Shown piece after piece: positions 34,323 through 42,292 of a stretch of 64,000 bases of DNA. The stretch is from Mesorhizobium sp. Its GTDB lineage: Bacteria > Pseudomonadota > Alphaproteobacteria > Rhizobiales > Rhizobiaceae. The stretch's first letter is position 1; every line of letters starts with the position of its first letter. Made by a program: the position numbers and the translations under genes. Location: the NCBI RefSeq assembly GCF_023954305.1, contig NZ_JAMLIG010000001.1, positions 3,616,001-3,680,000 on the forward strand. The letters run 5' to 3'. The notes beneath the pieces were generated by a model that saw only the letters and a list, made by a program, of their open reading frames with translations, made no database searches and was not told the origin of the DNA.

Positions 34323-35437
34323 TCGCGAAACTGCCCTGGCAGTCCTGGCTGGCGCTGGCATTGACCCTGGTCGCCGCAATTTCGTTGCCGATCATGTCGA
34401 CGGCACCCGGATATGGTGCGTCAGTCACCTTGAGCCTGTTCGGACTCGTGCTGGTCGGAGCCGCGGCGCCCGTCGTGACCGGATCGGCGGCGATCGAGGC
34501 TGTCGTCCTGTTCGTCGCCGCCCACGGCGCCGCCTGGCTGCTCATCGCCGGAATCGCCGGCCACGAGGGAGAGGCGACGCGCGCCTTCTTCCTGCTCGTC
34601 GCTGCAGCCTGGCTTCTGGCCTGGCGGCTGGCGACGGTGCTCTCCGCGATGAAGCCGCGCTCGCGTCGGGCGGGCTGGGCGCTGAAACTGATCGTGCCGG
34701 CGATCTTCGGCGTCTGGATCCTGATCATCTGGGAAGCGGTGACGCGCGGCGCGGGGATTCCGTTCATCCTTCTGCCGCCGCCGTCCGCCATTGGCGCCAA
34801 GTTCGCGTCTTCGCTGCCGATCCTCGCCGCCGACGTGCGCCAGACGATCTTCAAGGCGGTGATCGCCGGCTATGCGATCGGCTGTCTCAGCGGGTTCGCG
34901 GTTGCCATCCTCGCCGATCGATTCCTGTTCCTGCGGCGCGGGCTGATGCCGATCGGCAACATGGTCTCGGCGCTCCCGATCATCGGCGTGGCGCCGGTGA
35001 TGGTGATGTGGTTCGGATTCGACTGGCAGTCGAAGGCGGCTGTCGTGGTGATCATGACCTTCTTCCCGATGCTGGTGAATACGGTCGCGGGGCTTTCTGC
35101 GGCGGGCCATATGGAGCGCGACCTGATGCGCACCTATGCGGCCGACTACTGGCAGACGCTGGTGAAGCTCAGGCTGCCTGCCGCCGCGCCGTTCATCTTC
35201 AACGCTTTGAAAATCAACTCCACACTGGCTTTGATTGGCGCTATCGTTGCGGAATTCTTCGGTACGCCGGTGGTGGGCATGGGGTTCCGGATTTCGACCG
35301 AGGTCGGCAGGATGAATGTCGACATGGTCTGGGCGGAAATCGCCGTGGCAGCATTGGCTGGTTCGATCTTCTACGGCGTCCTGGCCCTTATCGAACGGGC
35401 CGTGACGTTCTGGCATCCGTCTGTCCGTGGTGGATAG
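34319..35437 (+). CDS. ABC transporter permease 2 (BPD_transp_1, NMT1-type system)
   Basis: A 372-residue inner-membrane permease. It has an extra N-terminal block of about four helices (residues 1-110) before the usual six-helix core (from about 120, LIVPAIFGVWILIIWEAV). The EAA loop is LMRTYAADYWQTLVKLRLPAAAPFIFNALKI. Coupled to permease 1 by ATGA. The two different permeases form the channel of the importer fed by the downstream binding protein. Confidence 0.88.
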   Translation: MIAKLPWQSWLALALTLVAAISLPIMSTAPGYGASVTLSLFGLVLVGAAAPVVTGSAAIEAVVLFVAAHGAAWLLIAGIAGHEGEATRAFFLLVAAAWLLAWRLATVLSAMKPRSRRAGWALKLIVPAIFGVWILIIWEAVTRGAGIPFILLPPPSAIGAKFASSLPILAADVRQTIFKAVIAGYAIGCLSGFAVAILADRFLFLRRGLMPIGNMVSALPIIGVAPVMVMWFGFDWQSKAAVVVIMTFFPMLVNTVAGLSAAGHMERDLMRTYAADYWQTLVKLRLPAAAPFIFNALKINSTLALIGAIVAEFFGTPVVGMGFRISTEVGRMNVDMVWAEIAVAALAGSIFYGVLALIERAVTFWHPSVRGG

Positions 35438-35458
35438 ACTTACCTCAGAGGGAAAAAA

Positions 35459-36430
35459 ATGAAAAAACTCATCTTCGCAATGCTTGCCGGCGGCGTGTCG
35501 CTGGCGGCCGTCCAGGCTTTTGCGGCTGACGCTGTGACCCTGCAGCTCAAATGGGTGACGCAGGCGCAGTTCGCCGGATACTACGTGGCCAAGGACAAGG
35601 GCTTCTATGAAGAAGAAGGCCTCGACGTCACCATCAAGCCGGGCGGCCCGGACATCGCCCCCGAGCAGGTGATCGCCGGCGGGGGCGCCGACGTGATCGT
35701 CGACTGGATGGGCGGTGCGCTCGCCGCACGCGAGAAGGGCGTCGGTTTGGTCAATATCGCGCAACCGTTCAAGAAGGCGGGCATGCAGCTCGTCTGCCCG
35801 GCCGACGGGCCGGTCAAGACCGAAGCCGACTTCAAGGGCAAGACGCTCGGCGTGTGGTTCTTCGGCAACGAGTACCCGTTCTACGCTTGGATGAACAAGC
35901 TCGGTCTGTCGACCGAAGGCGGGCCGGACGGCGTGACGGTTCTCAAGCAGTCCTTCGATGTGCAGCCGCTGATCCAGAAGCAGGCCGACTGCATCTCGGT
36001 CATGACCTACAATGAATACTGGCAGCTGATCGATGCCGGCTACAAGCCGGAAGACCTGATCGTGTTCAACTATTCGGCGATGGGCGTCGACCTGCTGGAG
36101 GACGGGCTCTATGCGCTCGAGGACAAGCTCGCCGATCCGGCCTTCAAGGAGAAGATGGTCAAGTTCGTCCGCGCTTCGATGAAGGGCTGGGACTATGCGG
36201 TGAAGAACCCCGACGAGGCGGCGGACATCGTGGTCGAGAACGGCGGGCAGGACGAAAACCACCAGAAGCGCATGATGGGCGAAGTCGCCAAGCTGATCGA
36301 CAATGCCGACGGCAAGCTGATCGAAGCGGCCTACGACCGCACCGCCAAGGCGCTGCTCGACCAGAAGATCTTGACCAAGGAGCCGTCGGGCGCCTGGACC
36401 AAGGAGATCACCGACGCGGCGATCAAGTAA
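35459..36430 (+). CDS. ABC transporter substrate-binding protein (NMT1/THI5-like)
   Basis: A 323-residue periplasmic protein. Residues 1-23 form a signal peptide ending in AFAAD. The NMT1/THI5 signature follows: LQLKWVTQAQFAGYYVAKDKGFYEEEGL. Members of this family bind pyrimidine-like ligands such as thiamine precursors, riboflavin or formylaminopyrimidine. With dihydropyrimidinase upstream, a pyrimidine or ring-opened product is a fair guess. Ribosome site GAGGGAA. A strong terminator 21 bases after the stop closes the operon. Confidence 0.87.
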   Translation: MKKLIFAMLAGGVSLAAVQAFAADAVTLQLKWVTQAQFAGYYVAKDKGFYEEEGLDVTIKPGGPDIAPEQVIAGGGADVIVDWMGGALAAREKGVGLVNIAQPFKKAGMQLVCPADGPVKTEADFKGKTLGVWFFGNEYPFYAWMNKLGLSTEGGPDGVTVLKQSFDVQPLIQKQADCISVMTYNEYWQLIDAGYKPEDLIVFNYSAMGVDLLEDGLYALEDKLADPAFKEKMVKFVRASMKGWDYAVKNPDEAADIVVENGGQDENHQKRMMGEVAKLIDNADGKLIEAAYDRTAKALLDQKILTKEPSGAWTKEITDAAIK

Positions 36431-36451
36431 GCGGCGGCGGATTTCTCGGCG

Positions 36452-36477
36452 AAAGGGGCGGGCGACCGCCCCTTTTT
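36452..36477 (+). terminator. Rho-independent terminator after the NMT1-type ABC operon
   Basis: Ten-base-pair stem AAAGGGGCGG / CCGCCCCTTT with a 4-base loop, ending in a run of five T. Good canonical terminator. Confidence 0.85.
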
Positions 36478-36549
36478 CGTCGGCCCTGCCGCCGACATTT
36501 TCGCGCAAGGCCTGTGGGCTTAGAATTCCGTGCCAATCGGGGTCCTGCA

Positions 36550-36678
36550 ATGCGCATCGTCATCGCCGTGGTCGTCGTGACCTTCTACGTGCTCTACGAG
36601 CAGATCTACAACAATTGGGCCTTCACCAACGCGGTCATCAAGGAAGCGGGTCGCCTGCTCAGCATGGCCGGACTGTAG
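36550..36678 (+). CDS. Small 42-residue membrane protein (hypothetical)
   Basis: The frame encodes a short protein with a hydrophobic start (MRIVIAVVVVTFYVLY) followed by an amphipathic tail ending in GRLLSMAGL. It lies alone between the terminator at 36452 and pcaB on the other strand. Support is moderate: codon choice is GC-rich in third positions like its neighbours and the N-terminus fits a single signal-anchor helix, but the ribosome site (GGGG about 8 bases upstream) is modest. Function unknown. Confidence 0.45.
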   Translation: MRIVIAVVVVTFYVLYEQIYNNWAFTNAVIKEAGRLLSMAGL

Positions 36679-36690
36679 CCCGGCCCGACG

Positions 36691-37752
36691 TCAGGGCTTT
36701 TGCACGAAGCTCAGCGCACCGACGAGCGCGCCGGCGGTGCGCAGCGCGGCGCCTGTCGCCATGACCATCTGCGGCAGGAGCAGCCATTCGAGCGTCCAGG
36801 CCGCGCCCGAACGCTCGTTCTCGTGCACCAGCGCCTCGTGCATGCCTGCGACGAGGGTAGCGTTGAAGCGCGCCAGCGTGACCAGGATTTCGGCGCCGAC
36901 CGGATTGACCTTGTGCGGCATGGCGGACGACCCGCCGCCCGAGGCGAGCTTCACCTCTGCGATTTCGCTTTGCGCCATCAGTGCGATGTCCTGGCCGAGC
37001 TTGCCCAAACTGCCGGTGACCAGCGACAGCCAGGCGGCAAGGGCCGCGACACCATCCCGCTCATTGTGGCGCGCACGCGAAACGAAAGCGAGGCCGAGCG
37101 AGGCGGCGAGGCGGCGGCCGACCGCTTCCCTCTTGTCGCCCAGCTTCTCCAGCGTGCCGGCGGCGCCGCCGAAATGCAGGATCCCGACATCGGCGCGCAC
37201 GTCGGCGAGGCGCTCGCGGTGACGCAGCAGCGGGTCGCGCCAGCTCAGGATCTTGCGTGTGGCGGGAACGGGGATCGCCGCCTGCATGCGGGTATGGCCC
37301 ATCGTCTCGATGGCGCCGTCGCGGGCGTCGAGCGCGTCGAGCGCGGCGGTGAGGGAAGCGAGCCTGTCATCCAGGATCGGCAGGATGCCGGCGAGCCGGA
37401 TCGCCAGGCCTGTGTCGATCACGTCCTGGCTGGTCGCGCCGAAATGGACATGGGCGTCATGCGGCGCACCGATGCCGGAACGCAACTGGCGCACGAGTTC
37501 CGGCACGATCACGCCGTCGCGCAGCGTTGCCTCGCGCAGGGCGGCGTGGTGCAGCGGAATGTTCGGCAGGGTGGCAGCGATGACCTTCGCCGCCTCGATC
37601 GGGATCACGCCTTCCTCGCCCTCCGCCATCGCAAGCGCGGCCTCGAAGCGGAGCATCGCGTCGGACTCCGCTTGAGTCGAGAAGAAGGCGGCGAGCTCGG
37701 CATCGCCGAGCAGGCCGGAAAGGATCGGGTGGTCGAACGGCGAGACGGTCAT
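36691..37752 (-). CDS. pcaB: 3-carboxy-cis,cis-muconate cycloisomerase
   Basis: A 353-residue fumarase/adenylosuccinate-lyase superfamily enzyme. The superfamily signature is GGGSSAMPHKVNP (about residue 272), and the substrate loop GATSQDVIDTG is at about residue 105. It lactonises 3-carboxy-cis,cis-muconate to 4-carboxymuconolactone in protocatechuate breakdown. It is shorter than the ~450-residue gamma-proteobacterial forms, as is common in rhizobia. Last gene of the pob/pca run; pcaG ends 19 bases upstream. Confidence 0.92.
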   Translation of the reverse strand: MTVSPFDHPILSGLLGDAELAAFFSTQAESDAMLRFEAALAMAEGEEGVIPIEAAKVIAATLPNIPLHHAALREATLRDGVIVPELVRQLRSGIGAPHDAHVHFGATSQDVIDTGLAIRLAGILPILDDRLASLTAALDALDARDGAIETMGHTRMQAAIPVPATRKILSWRDPLLRHRERLADVRADVGILHFGGAAGTLEKLGDKREAVGRRLAASLGLAFVSRARHNERDGVAALAAWLSLVTGSLGKLGQDIALMAQSEIAEVKLASGGGSSAMPHKVNPVGAEILVTLARFNATLVAGMHEALVHENERSGAAWTLEWLLLPQMVMATGAALRTAGALVGALSFVQKP

Positions 37753-37771
37753 GCGCCCTTATCGCATGGCC

Positions 37772-38386
37772 TCAGATGTCGAAGAAGATCGTTTCTTTGT
37801 CGCCCTGCAGCCGGATGTCAAACGTGTAGGTATTGCCGTCGCGCGGGGCGATCAGGGTCGGGATCCTGACCTTGTGCTCGATGCGCTGCAGGACTGGATC
37901 CTCGGCATTGGCCTTTTCCTCGTCGCCGAAATACATGCGTGTCTGAAGACCCATGTTGATGCCGCGCGCCACCACCCAGAAGGTGATGTGCGGGGCTTGC
38001 GGCTTGCCATCGCGGAAAGGAACGCGACCGGGCTTGATCGTTTCGAAGATGCATTCGCCGGTCGACATGTCGGTCGCCTTGCGACCCCAGCCCTGGAAGT
38101 TCGGGTCGGCCGTGCCGCGCATTTCGGAGGGGGAATTGTAGAGGCCTTCGGCGTCGGCCTGCCAGATCTCGACCAGTGCGTCCTTCAGCGTCGTCTCGGC
38201 GCCGTCGATGACGCGCACTTTGACGGTAATCCGCTCGCCCCTGGTCTTCTCGTTGACCATCGAAAACCCGAGGTCCTCGGGGTAGATCCCGGGGATGTCG
38301 GCGAAGTTGGGCGTGAGGCCGATGTGGACATAGGGGCCCGCGGTCTGCGAGGCCGATTCCTTGAGGCGATTGAGCGATTGGGTCAT
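37772..38386 (-). CDS. pcaG: Protocatechuate 3,4-dioxygenase, alpha subunit
   Basis: A 204-residue subunit with the intradiol dioxygenase fold (TAGPYVHIGLTPNFADIPGIY, DALVEIWQADAEGLYNSP, FWVVARGINMGLQTRMYFGDE). It supports the iron-bearing beta subunit in cleaving protocatechuate to 3-carboxy-cis,cis-muconate. Normally it follows pcaH directly; here a relBE toxin-antitoxin pair lies between them, with the relE stop 11 bases before this start, so pcaG may be translated from a message that also encodes the TA pair. Confidence 0.95.
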   Translation of the reverse strand: MTQSLNRLKESASQTAGPYVHIGLTPNFADIPGIYPEDLGFSMVNEKTRGERITVKVRVIDGAETTLKDALVEIWQADAEGLYNSPSEMRGTADPNFQGWGRKATDMSTGECIFETIKPGRVPFRDGKPQAPHITFWVVARGINMGLQTRMYFGDEEKANAEDPVLQRIEHKVRIPTLIAPRDGNTYTFDIRLQGDKETIFFDI

Positions 38387-38397
38387 TGCGGTTTCCT

Positions 38398-38664
38398 CTA
38401 TCTATAGACGTCCGATCGGTGGCCGATCTCGACAAGAACAATCGTCACGACTTGATCCCGGAGTTCGCAGATCAGTCGGTAGTCGCCGACACGATAGCCC
38501 CAGTATTTATCGAGACCGCCCTGCAACGGCTTTCCGATGCGGCGCGGGTCATCGGTGCCGTTAAGACGAGTATCGATGAATTCGCCGATACGCCGCGAAA
38601 TCTGGCGATCCAGCTTCTTCAGCGTCCGTTCGGCGGACGTTGACAGCTCAATCGTCCAGGGCAA
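38398..38664 (-). CDS. RelE/ParE family toxin
   Basis: An 88-residue toxin. Family landmarks: MPWTIELSTSAERTLKKLD at the start, DPRRIGKPLQGGLDKYWGYRVGDYRLIC in the middle and VEIGHRSDVYR at the end, with the basic and tyrosine residues of RelE-type ribosome-dependent mRNA cutters. Its start overlaps the antitoxin gene by 17 bases. The pair splits pcaH from pcaG on the same strand. A decayed relative of this gene lies at 53495-53665. Confidence 0.9.
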   Translation of the reverse strand: MPWTIELSTSAERTLKKLDRQISRRIGEFIDTRLNGTDDPRRIGKPLQGGLDKYWGYRVGDYRLICELRDQVVTIVLVEIGHRSDVYR

Positions 38665-38875
38665 GCTCGCGCCTCACTTCGCTCCAGGGACGAGTCTTCT
38701 CTTCGCCACGTCGGATCCGGTCCGAAATCTCGACCGCTGTGTAGTAGTCTTCGAGGTCATCGAGGTTCCGCTCGATCAGTTCGCGCAGGTAATAGGCCTT
38801 GGTGCGGCCTGTGCGCTTTGCGAGTGCATCGAGGCGAGCTTCGATTTCGGGTTCGAGTCTGATCGACGTGGGCAT
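38648..38875 (-). CDS. Ribbon-helix-helix antitoxin (RelB/CopG type)
   Basis: A 75-residue antitoxin. An N-terminal ribbon-helix-helix DNA-binding region (MPTSIRLEPEIEARLDALAKRTGRTKAYYLRELI) is followed by an acidic toxin-binding part (NLDDLEDYYTAVEISDRI). ATG at 38875 is used; the frame is open further upstream, but that part would read through the candidate operator at 38888-38912. It represses its own promoter in known systems and neutralises the RelE partner. Confidence 0.88.
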   Translation of the reverse strand: MPTSIRLEPEIEARLDALAKRTGRTKAYYLRELIERNLDDLEDYYTAVEISDRIRRGEEKTRPWSEVRRELALDD

Positions 38876-38887
38876 GAGAGCAATCCT

Positions 38888-38912
38888 TGAATACATGTAG
38901 TCTATGTATTCA
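38888..38912. promoter_or_regulatory. Candidate operator of the relBE pair
   Basis: Nine-base inverted repeat TGAATACAT-GTAGTCT-ATGTATTCA, 12 bases before the antitoxin start and A+T-rich in a GC-rich setting. RHH antitoxins bind such palindromes to repress their own operon. Confidence 0.6.
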
Positions 38913-38940
38913 TTGTATCGGATAGCGTTCCTTTCTGCAA

Positions 38941-39681
38941 TCAATTCCCCTCCCGGCGGTTCTCGAACATCGTTGAACGGCGGCCGCGCAGCACGATGTC
39001 GAACTTGTAGGCCCGCGCGTCCATCGGGATCGTCGCCTCCATGTCGAGCGTGGCGACGAGCTGCTCGATCGCGGATTTATCGGGAATGGTGCGCACGATC
39101 GGGCATTTCCAGATCAGCGGATCGCCCTCGAAATACATCTGGGTGATCAGCCGCTGGGCGAAGCCGTGGCCGAAGATCGAGAAGTGGATGTGGGACGGGC
39201 GCCAGTCGTTCGGACCGTTCGGCCAGGGATAGGGGCCGGGCTTGATGGTGCGGAAGGCGTAGGCGCCGTTCTCGTCCGTGATCGTGCGGCCGCAGCCGCC
39301 GAAATTCGGATCGAGGGGGGCCATGTAGCCCTCCTTCTTGTGGCGGTAGCGGCCGCCGGCATTGGCCTGCCAGAATTCGAGGAGGGCGCCCGGCACGCCG
39401 CGGCCGCGTTCGTCGAGAACCCGGCCGTAGACGATGGTGCGCTCGCCGATGGCGCTCTCCCCCGGTTTGGCGAAATTGTGGATCAGGTCATCGTCGAGCG
39501 GCCCCAGCATGTTGTGGCCGAACACCGGGCCGGTGATCTCGGAGATCGTGTTGTCGAGCGAGATCAGCGCCTTCTGGGGCGAGCGCAGGACGGATGTCTT
39601 GTACCAGGGGGTGAACGCCGGCGGGTGCCACTGGCGGTCGCGGGCGAAAAACGAGCCGGTTTCGGGACTGTTGTTTGACAT
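38941..39681 (-). CDS. pcaH: Protocatechuate 3,4-dioxygenase, beta subunit
   Basis: A 246-residue iron-binding catalytic subunit. The intradiol signature region LLEFWQANAGGRYRHKKEGY gives the first iron tyrosine, and GPYPWPNGPNDWRPSHIHFSIFG supplies the second tyrosine and the two histidines. It cleaves protocatechuate between its hydroxyls. pcaC ends 12 bases upstream, which suggests one transcript. The next gene downstream is the relBE antitoxin, not pcaG as is usual. Confidence 0.95.
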   Translation of the reverse strand: MSNNSPETGSFFARDRQWHPPAFTPWYKTSVLRSPQKALISLDNTISEITGPVFGHNMLGPLDDDLIHNFAKPGESAIGERTIVYGRVLDERGRGVPGALLEFWQANAGGRYRHKKEGYMAPLDPNFGGCGRTITDENGAYAFRTIKPGPYPWPNGPNDWRPSHIHFSIFGHGFAQRLITQMYFEGDPLIWKCPIVRTIPDKSAIEQLVATLDMEATIPMDARAYKFDIVLRGRRSTMFENRREGN

Positions 39682-39693
39682 AGACTGTCCTCC

Positions 39694-40083
39694 TCAGGAT
39701 GTCGCGTCGATCTCGGCGAAGACCTGCTTCATCACCTTGATCGCGTGGTTGGCGGCCGGCACGCCGGCATAGACGGCGACGTGGAACATCACCTCGCGCA
39801 GGTCGTCGCGGCTGGCTCCGGTGTTGAGTGTGGCGCGCGTGTGCATGGCGACCTCGTCCCACTGGCCGAGCCCGGCCAGGAGCGCGATGGTGATCATCGA
39901 CCGTTCGCGCTTCGTCAGGCCCGGACGCGACCAGACGTCGTTCCAGGCCATGCCGGTGATGTAGTCCTGGAAGTCGCTGTCGAAATCCGTGCGCTTGGCA
40001 TTCGCCGCGTCGACCCAAGCGTCGCCCAAAACGCTGCGGCGGGTCTTCATGCCCTTGGCGATGCGGTCTTGATCTTCGCTCAT
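39694..40083 (-). CDS. pcaC: 4-carboxymuconolactone decarboxylase
   Basis: A 129-residue protein, the usual length of stand-alone PcaC, of the AhpD-like CMD fold. It has AMHTRATLNTGASRDDLREVMFHVAVYAGVPAANHA with the proton-shuttling residues. It converts 4-carboxymuconolactone to 3-oxoadipate enol-lactone. ATG at 40083 has GAGGCGAGA-type purines upstream; the frame is open further upstream but overlaps the pobA end. Not fused to pcaD, and pcaD is absent here. Confidence 0.94.
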   Translation of the reverse strand: MSEDQDRIAKGMKTRRSVLGDAWVDAANAKRTDFDSDFQDYITGMAWNDVWSRPGLTKRERSMITIALLAGLGQWDEVAMHTRATLNTGASRDDLREVMFHVAVYAGVPAANHAIKVMKQVFAEIDATS

Positions 40084-40111
40084 CGTCTCGCCTCCTCGAT
40101 CGATCCTCGCA

Positions 40112-41296
40112 TCAATAGGGCAGGCCGACATAGTTTTCCGCAAGGGCCGTCGAGGCGGCACGGGAGCCGACGAGATATTCCAGTTCGGCCTCCTGCATGC
40201 GCTGGCCGAACGGGCCGCCATAGCCGCCGATCTCCGGGAAGAGGTGCATGAGGGAGGTCATCCACCAGGAGAAGCGCTCGGCCTTCCAGACGCGGGCGAG
40301 GGCGCGTTCGGAATAGGCATCGACACCGGCGGAGCTGCCGTCGGCATAGAATTCGCGAAGCCCTTCGAACAGATAGTGCACGTCGCTCGCAGCCAGATTC
40401 AAGCCCTTGGCGCCGGTCGGCGGCACGATGTGCGCGGCATCGCCGACCAGGAACATGCGCCCGAACCGCATCGGCTCGGCAACGAAGGACCGCAGCGGCG
40501 CAATCGACTTCTCGATCGACGGACCGGTGATCATCGCCTCCGCGGTCGACGCCGGCAGGCGGCGGCGGATCTCGTCCCAGAAGCGGTCGTCGGACCAGTC
40601 CTCGACCTTCTCGTCGAGCGAGACCTGGACATAGTAGCGCGAGCGGGTGTGCGAGCGCATCGAGCAGAGCGCGAAACCGCGCGGGTGGTTGGCGTAGATC
40701 AGCTCATGGTTGACCGGCGGCACTTCTGCGATGATGCCGAGCCATCCGAAGGGATAGACGCGCTCGAAGAGCTTGATCGCGTCGCTTGGCACGGCCTTGC
40801 GCGAGGCGCCGTGAAAGCCGTCGCAACCGGCGATGAAATCGCAGTCGAGACGATGCTCGACCCCGCCGTGGCGGAAGGTGACGTACGGCTTGCCCGTGCC
40901 GAAATCGTGCGGCTGGACGCCCGCCGCCTCGAAATAGGTCTTCCCGCCGGTCGCGTCGCGGCGGTCCATCAGGTCTTTCGTTACCTCGGTCTGGCCGTAG
41001 ACCATGACGCGCTTGCCGCCGGTGAGGCCGAAGAGATCGATGCGGTGGCGTTTGCCGTCGAAGGTCAGGTCGAAGCCATCGTGCGGCAGTCCTTCCTCGT
41101 GCATGCGCTCGCCGGCGCCGGCGCGATCGAGCAGATTGCAGGCGCCTTCCTCCAGGACGCCGGCGCGGATACGCTCGAGCACATGTGCCTTGGATGAACG
41201 TTCGAGGATAATGTTGTCGATACCGGCCTGGCTGAGCAATTGGCCGAGCAGCAGCCCCGACGGGCCCGAGCCTATGATGGCGACCTGGGTGCGCAA
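40112..41296 (-). CDS. pobA: 4-hydroxybenzoate 3-monooxygenase
   Basis: A 394-residue FAD hydroxylase, the same length as Pseudomonas PobA. The FAD motif is VAIIGSGPSGLLLGQLL at the N-terminus; CDGFHGASR and GDAAHIVPPTGAKGLNLA are the other FAD/NADPH motifs. It turns 4-hydroxybenzoate into protocatechuate. TTG at 41296 is chosen because GGGAGG lies just upstream and the product begins M-R-T-Q-V-A like known PobA proteins; ATGs at 41323 and 41332 would add a tail. First gene of the pob/pca run, divergent from the AraC-type regulator. Confidence 0.94.
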   Translation of the reverse strand: MRTQVAIIGSGPSGLLLGQLLSQAGIDNIILERSSKAHVLERIRAGVLEEGACNLLDRAGAGERMHEEGLPHDGFDLTFDGKRHRIDLFGLTGGKRVMVYGQTEVTKDLMDRRDATGGKTYFEAAGVQPHDFGTGKPYVTFRHGGVEHRLDCDFIAGCDGFHGASRKAVPSDAIKLFERVYPFGWLGIIAEVPPVNHELIYANHPRGFALCSMRSHTRSRYYVQVSLDEKVEDWSDDRFWDEIRRRLPASTAEAMITGPSIEKSIAPLRSFVAEPMRFGRMFLVGDAAHIVPPTGAKGLNLAASDVHYLFEGLREFYADGSSAGVDAYSERALARVWKAERFSWWMTSLMHLFPEIGGYGGPFGQRMQEAELEYLVGSRAASTALAENYVGLPY

Positions 41297-41316
41297 GTGG
41301 TCCTCCCTTGTTGGCT

Positions 41317-41356
41317 TGGACATTGAACGCATCGAGCCCCCTTCTCAATGGACATT
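41317..41356. promoter_or_regulatory. Direct repeats in the pobA/pobR intergenic region
   Basis: TGGACATT occurs at 41317-41324 and again at 41349-41356, a 32-base period or about three helical turns. AraC-type regulators often bind such direct repeats, so these may be sites of the divergent regulator. Two 8-base copies alone could be chance. Confidence 0.4.
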
Positions 41357-41383
41357 CCGGGCATCTGATTGCATTATCCGCGC

Positions 41384-42265
41384 ATGACGGCACACATCTC
41401 TCCCGCCAGCGTTCCGGAATACAGGCTGTATCGCGAAGCGCGCGGCGAGGCCGGCGACTTCTGGATCCATTGCGAGCCGCTGCCGGAGCGGTCGCGGCTG
41501 CACCGGTTCGAGATCGGTGCCCACCGGCATCCGTCGCTGTTCCAGATCTTCCTGGTGACCGACGGCGAGGGCGAGATCGTGGATGGACGCACTGCCATCC
41601 GGTTCGCGGCGCCGGCGATCCTGTTCATTCCATCGGGCGAGGTGCACGGTTTCCGCTTCGCCGCATCGGTGGACGGCATCGTGCTTACCGCGCTGGCCGA
41701 CCGGCTTGCCTCACTCGCGGCGACGGACCGGACGGTCGCTGCGTTCGCTTCGGCCATGCGGGTGTTGCAGGTGCGCGACGGACTGGACGCGACCCTGCGA
41801 CGAATCGACCGCGAGATGCAGGACAGGTCGGCGGGGCGCGCCACCGCCCTGGAGGCGCTGGTCGCGCTCGCCGTCATCGACCTCGCACGGGCGTGGCTGT
41901 CGGCGCAGGCGGATGGCGAGGTGGCTTCGGGTAGCCAGGACACCCGGGCGCAAGCCCTCGAAACGCTGATCAGCACCCATTACCGGCACAACCTGCCGGC
42001 CGTGTTCTATGCCGAGCGCCTGGGCGTCTCGGTGTCGCAACTGAACCGGATCGCGCGCGCGGTCACCGGCCAGACGCTGCAGGGGCTTATCGCGCGGCGG
42101 GTCACGGAGGCCGCCTGTCGCGATCTGGTCTTCACGCCGACGCCGGTGAGCGGCATCGCCGAATCGCTCGGCTTCGCAGATCCGGCCTATTTCAACCGCT
42201 TCTTCCGCAAGCAGACTGGCATGACGCCGGGCGCTTATCGTGCGCGGGAGCGGGCGCGGCTCTGA
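41384..42265 (+). CDS. pobR: AraC family regulator, probably of pobA (PobR-like)
   Basis: A 293-residue protein. An N-terminal cupin-like sensing domain (HRFEIGAHRHPSLFQIFLVTDGEGE, FIPSGEVHGFRF) is followed by a C-terminal AraC/XylS double helix-turn-helix (about residues 190-290: FYAERLGVSVSQLNRIARAVTGQTLQGLI and IAESLGFADPAYFNRFFRKQTGMTPGAYR). Divergent placement next to pobA fits the rhizobial AraC-type PobR that activates pobA with 4-hydroxybenzoate. ATG at 41384 preferred to a TTG 15 bases upstream. Confidence 0.85.
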   Translation: MTAHISPASVPEYRLYREARGEAGDFWIHCEPLPERSRLHRFEIGAHRHPSLFQIFLVTDGEGEIVDGRTAIRFAAPAILFIPSGEVHGFRFAASVDGIVLTALADRLASLAATDRTVAAFASAMRVLQVRDGLDATLRRIDREMQDRSAGRATALEALVALAVIDLARAWLSAQADGEVASGSQDTRAQALETLISTHYRHNLPAVFYAERLGVSVSQLNRIARAVTGQTLQGLIARRVTEAACRDLVFTPTPVSGIAESLGFADPAYFNRFFRKQTGMTPGAYRARERARL

Positions 42266-42292
42266 GCACGGTTCGTCGTCAGACCCGTCCGC

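Noticed and set aside
34421..36550. Very long open frame on the minus strand (about 709 codons) across the NMT1-type permease and binding-protein genes
   Set aside because: Composition is arginine-, histidine- and aspartate-rich without any domain, as expected for the antisense of GC-rich genes; the plus-strand genes have clear families and ribosome sites.
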